Origin: Platycnemis pennipes
Lineage: Eukaryota > Arthropoda > Insecta > Odonata > Platycnemididae
Reading direction: 5' to 3'
DNA: 64,000 nucleotides
NCBI GenBank assembly: GCA_933228895.1
Contig: OW121851.1
Location: 113,419,271 to 113,483,270, forward strand
In this document: positions 56,852-64,000 of the stretch, piece after piece
Layout: each line of letters begins with the position of its first letter
Numbering within the stretch: the first letter of the stretch is position 1
Notes under the pieces: generated by a model
The model's input: the letters and a program-made list of their open reading frames with translations, nothing else
What the model was told of the DNA's origin: nothing
Databases searched by the model: none
Program-made: the position numbers and the translations under genes

Positions 56852-57808
56852 TAGAGATCCGTGAAATTTGCGAGACGCGATATCGGAAAATAAAATGAAA
56901 TTTCGCCTTGTTCGCGAATTTTAAGTGAATTAGCGAAAAAATCACATGAAAAGAGTCATAATCGATTAAAGTCTAAGCCTTCATTGTTTAATGCTGATGA
57001 CGTTCATTCGCTCTATCTCATTACGATTCAAAGGTCAATTGGCTTGTTTTGTCTCGCGCATATCGCATTCGCGTAATATCGTGCACTGTAGTGATGTCTC
57101 CGCCGGAATTTGCCGTTAAATTAATCACCGCCTCTCTCTTCGATTCACATTTATCAATCCTGAAATTCTCGGAAATATCTAGAATGATGCGCTTTCTCTC
57201 CTGAAGAATTAGATATTCTGAATCAATAATGTGCTGAACATGGCCGCGGAAGAGCAGAAATATAAGCTCACGCGTCCGGCACGCATCAATGCCGAGCAGT
57301 AATTCCGGTGACCCAGCGATGCAGTAGACAGCATAATTGGATAACTTGTTGCAGGAAAACCTTCAGTGTGGGCCTAATGTACAATTTTGTAGACTTAAAC
57401 ACGGCCGCTGGCTGGGAACGGAAGCGCTAGCAGTTGAGGCAAGGGGGGAAGTAACAGAAAAGATAGGAGGAGAAGGGGTGCTACTTATTAACGGTTGATC
57501 GTCGGATATTCGGCGCTCCACTGAGCTTCAACACAAAAAAAAATCATTTCGACACAGCCCCAGTTCAAGTTCCTTTGTTTCCGATTGTGTTTAGTTATGC
57601 GTGCTTCTTTCACTGCCTTTCTTGTTATGTAAAAAACTTAATAAAAGTATAAGCATTCACAAAATGTGTACCAAAAATAATAAAACGCCTAGAAATGCAC
57701 AATAATTGTAACATTATAACAACACCGCCAAGATTTTGTATAACACCAAAATCACATAGTTTTAAAACGAATTTTAGCAAAAAATAAAACCACTTTCACG
57801 GACCTCTA
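56852..57808. mobile_element. hAT-like non-autonomous element, 957 bp
   Basis: Left end TAGAGATCCGTGAAA, right end TTTCACGGACCTCTA, 14 of 15 matching as an inverted repeat. Flanking octamers GGCATTAT (56844-56851) and GGTATTAC (57809-57816) agree at six of eight positions. No coding frame. Confidence 0.75.
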
Positions 57809-60450
57809 GGTATTACAACCACAAAGAAGAACTGACTACAAATGAAAGTCTGGGTTAAAACATGATACATATTTCTGATCATGTTGAGGTGAGTAAGTTT
57901 CTGAGCAACTAAGGGCTCAATCATGATTCTTACCAATGCGCATATTTTTTACCTGTGCTCAATAGAGCACCAACAATATCACGTATCTTCAAATTTTTTA
58001 TGGTGCTTTAAGAGGGCGCAGGAGAGGAAGCTTTCTGCAGCCTTCTCTCAACAGATGGCTCTGTTTGCAGCCCGCGACGTCGGATGTAGTTCCTACAATC
58101 GCCTACAGTCGCGCCGAGAATTTATCCCTGGCGAGCGGGGAGAGGGGAGTGGATTATCTCCCTCCCTCATGTCGCAACTTGCCTGCCCATCATTCCTTTT
58201 CTCGGAAGACAAAAGACAGCGGAGTGACCTCTCAAATTACAATCCCAGCCATCGTCCTCGCTATCGGGATATCTTCATCAGGCCACAGCGCAGCTAAAAT
58301 TTCGGTAGACAGGGAAATTTTGGGTGCTCGCCGAAATGGCGCATACAATATGCTAAGGACAACATTTATTTACTATGTGCTTATACAATGATCATGCAAT
58401 CAATGCATGAGTACATGACTGAATGTACAGCTTACATATAAGACCCGCGGCAGACCTCTACAAAAATGAAAATATGCTAGGAAAACGCCGTAACATTTAG
58501 AAGTGTTGTCAAAATCGAAAATAAACACACACGAGCGATCTAAGTCGTTGAGGAAGTAAAGGTGGAGAAATGCGGGAGAAAGTGGGGAAGTTGCTCGTAA
58601 CGGGCGTAGTCATTCAGCTTTGTGTTCAGTGAGTCGAACACCAAAGCCGTTGCTTTCAAACGTTTTTTCATTACCTCAGAACTAATTTGGATTGTTCTCA
58701 TAAGAGCCAAATGTGTCGCAAAAATTTTTTTTTTGCGGGGAAGTTCTAATGATTTTAGGTATGAGACCCATTTGCTTTTTACATGTGAAGTCTTGGGGGG
58801 AAATTCGGCCACGGCCAGGGGCTTTCCTGTTGGCATGAGTGCCTAGTCATTATCTTGAAATCAGCAAACTGCTTGTAAATCCACATTAATCAATAAAGAG
58901 AATCCTTGCGATTGCAATCACTCTGCCGAACAGTGGCATATTATTCCTCATGTGCATTTTGTACATGAATACAAACTTATGCTCAATACACCATTCATGG
59001 CGTCGGCTTCACTTCTGCTGGGCGGAGCCCTTTGTTCCATTTGGTTTTCATCAAGCCATCAGGACATACAACTTGCTTTTCATTACAAAACTTGTCTTTT
59101 ACTATATAGTCCAGAGGGAAGCCACGCATATACTGGCTGAACACTGGGACCAATCGCCGTTAATGAAGTAGGGTATAGATTTAAATTATATCATTTCGAT
59201 TGGTAAAATCTCGTTTCTTATCCATAAAATATGAAGAATTTTGGGCAGAAGAAAATTATATTTTGACGGACACATAAAATTAAATGTCCTACGGCTGAAA
59301 AATCGGAGTGACATTGGTGGTGTTACTTGAATGCACTCTGGTAACTTTGCTTCGACTTGTGCATGTTGGTTAGCTGAAATCATCCATGGATCGTTCCTCT
59401 AAAACAGAAATAATGGTTTGCCCAGCCCAATACTTAATGCATAAAAGGAAATTATTGTTGCTCACGCTCGAGCTAAGTTATTGGTCCAGATAGTGATCAT
59501 ATGTATTGCATAATTGCTTCCCCGACTATGATCAAGTCACAAAAATTCTGAAAACTGTCTCTTCAACTGCTATTTTCACTTTTGAGTCGAATTGCTTGGA
59601 CACCCTTTGGAAACAAATACCTCGAGCAAAAGTGTTTCTGAGTAACATATTCAATATTGAGCTGTATTTGAATCGGTAATTTTACTTATTTGGCCGATAC
59701 GCTCTTCCTTAGTTTTTTCTAGAAATCGTTCGCAAAATTTTTGCTTTATAGATACTTAAACCCCTTTTAGACCACAAATATTGTGGAGCTATTTCTGGCT
59801 TTGGTGTTGGAAGAATTTTCTTAGCCGTGTATTCTGGTGGTCACATGTTCTACATTTGCCCATTACTTGCAAAATATATGATTAGTCCACAAGTCTATAA
59901 TATGACTTTGGGATCTAGTGGGATTTTGTAACCTTTGGAGAGAATTGCACACATGATGACTTTGCTTCGACTGTGAGATCATCATCATCGCCTGATAAAA
60001 AAGTCACAAAAACGTTGATTCCGGATATCTGAGTCTGTTTTGGTGACGTTTTAGTGACAAAGAATATTTTTACCGTAGAAGATGATCCATTGAGATATTT
60101 CATAATGAGTAATTAATTAAACTCATGCGATGAAAATTCATTGAAAAATAATTATCTTGAAAATGTTTGAGCTGATTATTTGCAATAAGGATACAAAAAT
60201 AGTTGCATACAAAAATTCAGGTGGAGTTAAACTTCGATTTTTCCAGCATTGTATTTTAAAATTATGAAAAATTAACAAAATTGGAAAAGGAAAAGAGTGT
60301 TGAAAACCCATTATCATTACGTTGTAGGCCTCAAAGCGTCACCATGCGGCCTGAATATTGCACATTGCACTGCCTATGTGGATGAATGAACGAATGATGA
60401 TCTTCCTACTCAGTACTTTATGACCCTGACATGTAGATGCCTTGCACGAT
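57809..60450. other. No gene assigned
   Basis: A GC-richer part at 58010-58330 and a minus-strand frame at 58540-58836 (VMKKRLKATALVFDSLNTKL) have no recognised relatives. I could not find SMC2 N-terminal exons here. Confidence 0.3.
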
Positions 60451-60452
60451 AG

Positions 60453-60635
60453 CTGGAAGTGATCGAAAAGCAAATAGACACAGCAATAATCCCAGGCAAG
60501 TTAGGTGTAATGATATTCTTGCTCAAATCCAGCAAAGGGAGGGTGGACATTTTTCAGGAAGCCGTTAGACCAGCAGACAAAGAGCTGGACATAAAAATGA
60601 TTTCTTTATCTACTATCCCCGATAATTTCTCTTAA
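60453..60635 (+). other. Unrecognised open frame, 60 codons
   Basis: Open from CTG at 60453 (a stop lies just before it) to TAA: LEVIEKQIDTAIIPGKLGVM then FQEAVRPADKELDIKM. Its composition is protein-like but it has no start codon near the 5' end and no family I recognise. It could be an exon or transposon relic, or chance. Confidence 0.2.
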
Positions 60636-62072
60636 AGCGGCGAAATACGGCCACCTTACTGAAAGAAATTGCAACAGTAGAAGGTATAACCATTCGACTA
60701 TCATGAGATCAGTTCCAAATTCCCTTGAATGACAAAACATAGGTACGCACAGCGAAAGAGAAGAATATGTCGATGTAAACAAATAGCAAAGCATTCCTTT
60801 AACGTATCTTCGATATAAATGTAAAATATGTATGCAGGGCTTTTGTAAAATAAAAAATGGGGCACGAAAAACATTCAAAATTGTCAGGTCTCAAATTGAA
60901 AACTTCGTATTTCCAGTCAGTTACATAACAGCTCGACCAATCCTCACTGACATTAACGGAACGGTTACATGGTTTATATTTGAAGTTCGTTTTTGGTTAA
61001 CTTTTTCCTACGAGTGAAAGAGAGCGAAGTGGTGGACACCGGGAGAATCCCAGGATCTTTCCAGACTGTGGGAGAAGGAACGAATCCTAAATAAAAAAGA
61101 TAGGAAAGACGGATAATGTTAAGTTTGGCGAGAACGAGATAGTTAAATACAGCGTTTAAAATGCATGCACGGAATAATAAACGTCCGTTCTGGATGCAAG
61201 CAGGTTTACATTTCGGGGCAGGCAAGCTGCCTGTATTCCGTTACATATTCGGGCCAGACAGGGTAAGGTGAGTCCATCACCTTACACTGTTTGAAATTCC
61301 CCCAATGTGGACAAAATCTAAGTCTAATGTTCCATCAGAAAGGAATCCGATTTTCTCTCCGAGCGATAGTGGCGGCGCTCAATTTATTCTGAAAATGCTT
61401 TCTCCCATAGTACATCGACACCTTCCTGCTGCCGCAGTAATTATATAACGCGTTTTTCATTGCCTTGTCCGTATTGCATGGCTGCAGTTTTGATGTCACT
61501 GTATAACATTTTGCTTACTAAGGTGGCCGACCCGGTTGTTTTTCGTCGGAGGACATACGCTACCGAAATTAGATACCGTCAACCCCTTTCTACGTTCCTC
61601 CTTCCAAGTGGGCAGCCTACTTGTTTTACTGTGGTCTTTTCTAAAGCGTCTCTCTCCAAATTTGTTAATTTCAGAGACGCAAATAATTCCTGCGCTTCGA
61701 CAAAATCCATACCACTGACTGAAATTGGCACATTTTGCAATTCAACGTAGACACTGACATTAGCCCCTTCCGTTTTTCAAACATGGCCTACACAAGTTCG
61801 AAGAATTCAGGCTTAACTATGTGTAAATCCATAGTGACAGAGAAAAATATTCATAGATATTTCCATTCGTAAATTTATTGACGGAACAACTAGTTTCAGC
61901 GCTTTTGTGCCATCATTGGTTCCTTCCTTCCCCATCGTCAGGTGCAATTTACGAATGCAAATTGTTATTTTTCTATGGCCTCAATGTCCGAAAATCGACA
62001 GTTCATCGGACTATGGCACTCGAGCACAGCGATCTGCTTGAAAAAAGGCGATATCCACGATTATTTTTCCAG
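60636..62072. other. No gene assigned
   Basis: No recognisable gene, exon or repeat ends. Confidence 0.3.
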
Positions 62073-62252
62073 TTACTTAGGCTTCCTCTGAGCCATGTCT
62101 TCTGCATCATGAAGCTCCTCGAAGACCACGCCGACGCGAGAATCACCAAATGCCTTCTCAACGTGATGGAAATCCTCACTGAAATCAATGCTGTTGAAAT
62201 GGTCATGCTGAGTTGATACGCTGTTCTTAACCTTGTCTTTTTTCTTGAAAAT
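62073..62252 (-). other. Unrecognised minus-strand open frame, possible terminal exon
   Basis: 59 open codons ending at a TAA (62073-62075): KDKVKNSVSTQHDHFNSIDF, SEDFHHVEKAFGDSRVGVVF and EELHDAEDMAQRKPK. The acidic, low-Cys composition looks like real protein more than the plus-strand alternative does. No Met near the 5' end, so it would be an internal or last exon of a minus-strand gene starting further right, or a transposon relic. Family unknown. Confidence 0.25.
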
Positions 62253-62914
62253 TTACAACTTATTGCGAGATAACTTCGAGTAAGGAACCCCCTTACCTCC
62301 CATTGTCACCAAATCAGATAAATACCTACGCTGATTCCTAGACGACACTAACACACTGACCTTGTCCAACCTTGTCCTAGCGCTACCCACTCACGTGATC
62401 AACTCGAATGAGAGACGGAGTATGAAGGGAGAGAGGGGAGGGTGAAAAGGTAGCGTAGTGGTAGCAGTCACTCCGCTGTCGATACGGGATGTCCCCATGT
62501 TGCGAAACCGCTGAAGCGACCGAATGGGCTAGTTGTTCCTCCTGCGGCCGGCAGGAGCCGCCACGTCTAGACGCAAATATTTTGCAAAACATATTCGAGC
62601 ATTTTGCGTTAAACCGAAGGGTTTAAATAATACTTTTTTATTTCTCCTTTATTAAAATGATATTTCAGAGGTCTTGTGAGAGTCCAATTTTCGCGTCGAT
62701 GCGTAGTTATCCTAATATAATCAACAAAAATAAATTAAAAACACGATTTCTCAAAGTAGCTCTCACAGAACCTCGGGAACCTGGTCTTGGTTACGTACAA
62801 CAAATTTGAAAGCGATCTATCAAATAATAAGTTCAAAAACATCGGAATAAAATTTAGACACCAGTCCTGCGCCCTCTTAATTCACCAATCACTATTGGAA
62901 TATTGTGTCATTAA
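62253..62914. other. No gene seen
   Basis: A GC-rich segment at 62380-62600 contains TAGCGTAGTGGTAGC, which resembles a tRNA A box, but no convincing B box follows, so I do not call a tRNA or SINE. Confidence 0.3.
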
Positions 62915-64000
62915 TAGGGATGTGCGAGTACTTGAAAATTCGAGTCGAGTCGAGTAGTTGGTACTCGACTCGAGCACTCGAGTATTTTTACGAAAGTCGA
63001 GTCGAGTCGAGTAGTTTTTGTCGACGGAGCCGCCAAGGCCAATAGGTTCAGAAATCTGCTGACAGGAAGCGCTATCTTCAAAATCGAGTAAATCTCTGGT
63101 TACACGATAGATAACACATATGAACATGTACTTACGTACGTTCATTTACATTTGCGTGAATGGTTTCATGTACGTTTACGTGAACGGATTCATGTACGTT
63201 TGCGTGAACGAATGGATGAATCGGTGATTACACGGTCCATGAAACCGCATATGTACCGTATTCCTCCGAATATAGCCCCTTTTTAGCCGAAATCTTTGCG
63301 GAAAAAGTCTGGGGGGGACTATATTCGAGCTCAAAGCACCTAATGTCCGTTGTAAAATTCCATCCCATGAGTTTGAAGGTTTGTATCACATAAATGAGTA
63401 GTTCAATTGTAAAATAAAGTATATCGAACTAAACCTTGTTTATTTATACGTTTAGTAATGTCAAAAATATATTTTTAGTTGGTTATATTAATTAATTTTT
63501 CGACCGAGACAGATAAAAACTCTGGATATTATTCAAGTTCCGGGAAGCAAGTTTGACGCCCACTTGAGGATACACATGAAAAGTCACTTCTCTTTTCTTC
63601 GCATAAGATATGGAACATATATTTATATTAGACTAAACAAAGTTTAAAATAGATTACTCAGTTACTAATTATGTTACGAATAATATTTAAAAATGCACTA
63701 TCTCAGCTTGCGGAAGTCGGAAATTTAGTTCATTTTGATGGTATTCTTCGTGTTTGAAAACTATGCAGGTGTAAAATAACTTAACGAATTGGGAGAATTA
63801 GATATACTTCCAACGTGTATATATTTATTTTGGAAAGCGAGCTCCACAGGACTTTTGGCCTGGAGAGATAAGCTGTTCGAGGTTGCCAAGTTATACGCTA
63901 CCGTAGGTACCGCGTGCACCAAACACCACGCGAGAAAATTTCTCTAGGTAGTATGCACAGGAAAAATATCCTTGCCTATGCTTGAATAAAAGTTTATAAG
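62915..64000. mobile_element. hAT element, second copy, cut by window end
   Basis: Begins TAGGGATGTGCGAGTA after GTCATTAA, with subterminal CGAGT repeats (62938-63020). It is collinear, inverted, with 40185 down to about 39090 of the first copy, including the 24-bp tandem triplet (63140-63212). The other end is outside the window. Confidence 0.9.

Noticed and set aside
58540..58836. 98-codon minus-strand frame
   Set aside because: Considered as an SMC2 upstream exon, but it lacks coiled-coil pattern, head motifs and convincing splice sites.
62440..62520. tRNA-like stretch (TAGCGTAGTGGTAGC)
   Set aside because: The A-box likeness is good, but there is no B box or cloverleaf pairing.
1..64000. 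CRISPR arrays, bacterial operons or phage genes
   Set aside because: The window is clearly eukaryotic (spliced gene, non-LTR elements, SINEs); no regularly spaced short repeats with unique spacers were seen.

Overview
The window looks like a repeat-rich, AT-rich arthropod genome, most probably an insect; I cannot name the species. The evidence is one conserved gene with GT-AG introns and many remnants of eukaryotic transposons: RTE and CR1-like non-LTR elements, Penelope-like elements, mariner, hAT, piggyBac-like and pogo/Tigger-like elements, and tRNA-derived SINEs.

The only host gene I can support is SMC2, the condensin subunit, on the minus strand. Sixteen coding exons between 55582 and 31251 (read right to left) join in a consistent phase to give 861 residues plus a stop codon. 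They cover part of the N-terminal coiled coil, the hinge, the C-terminal coiled coil and the C-terminal ATPase half, with the ABC signature and Walker B. The first third or so of the protein, including Walker A, is not visible and should lie beyond the right edge, or in exons I could not recognise between 55.6 and 64 kb. Introns make up about nine tenths of the visible gene and hold many of the transposons.

Layout: 0.35-1.4 kb, RTE retrotransposon 3' end; 3.5-7.3 kb, a SINE, a piggyBac-like MITE and minus-strand non-LTR fragments; 8.2-9.9 kb, a decayed Penelope-like element; 11.3-13.9 kb, a second SINE type, a mariner remnant and a CR1-like tail; 14-20 kb, nested RTE, piggyBac-like and Penelope-derived pieces; 19.6-21.7 kb, a 2-kb inverted-repeat element with a MITE inside it; 23.3-24.6 kb, the best preserved Penelope-like fragment, with a 302-codon open frame carrying a GIY-YIG endonuclease; 24.7-30.5 kb, hAT-like elements and a pogo/Tigger-like element split by a 1.7-kb insertion; 31-55.6 kb, SMC2; 55.6-64 kb, a short hAT-like element, much unassigned DNA and one end of a larger hAT element whose other copy lies in an SMC2 intron.

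The most interesting recurring signal is four separate short hairpins (about 15.8, 17.8, 33.4 and 37.0 kb). Each is made of two opposed sequences ending in GAAAC followed by a short (near-)palindrome and GG, and the clearest carry CTGATGA and a stem II. This is the layout of the minimal hammerhead ribozymes known from Penelope-like terminal repeats. Two identifiable Penelope-like coding remnants lie in the same window and end in related motifs.
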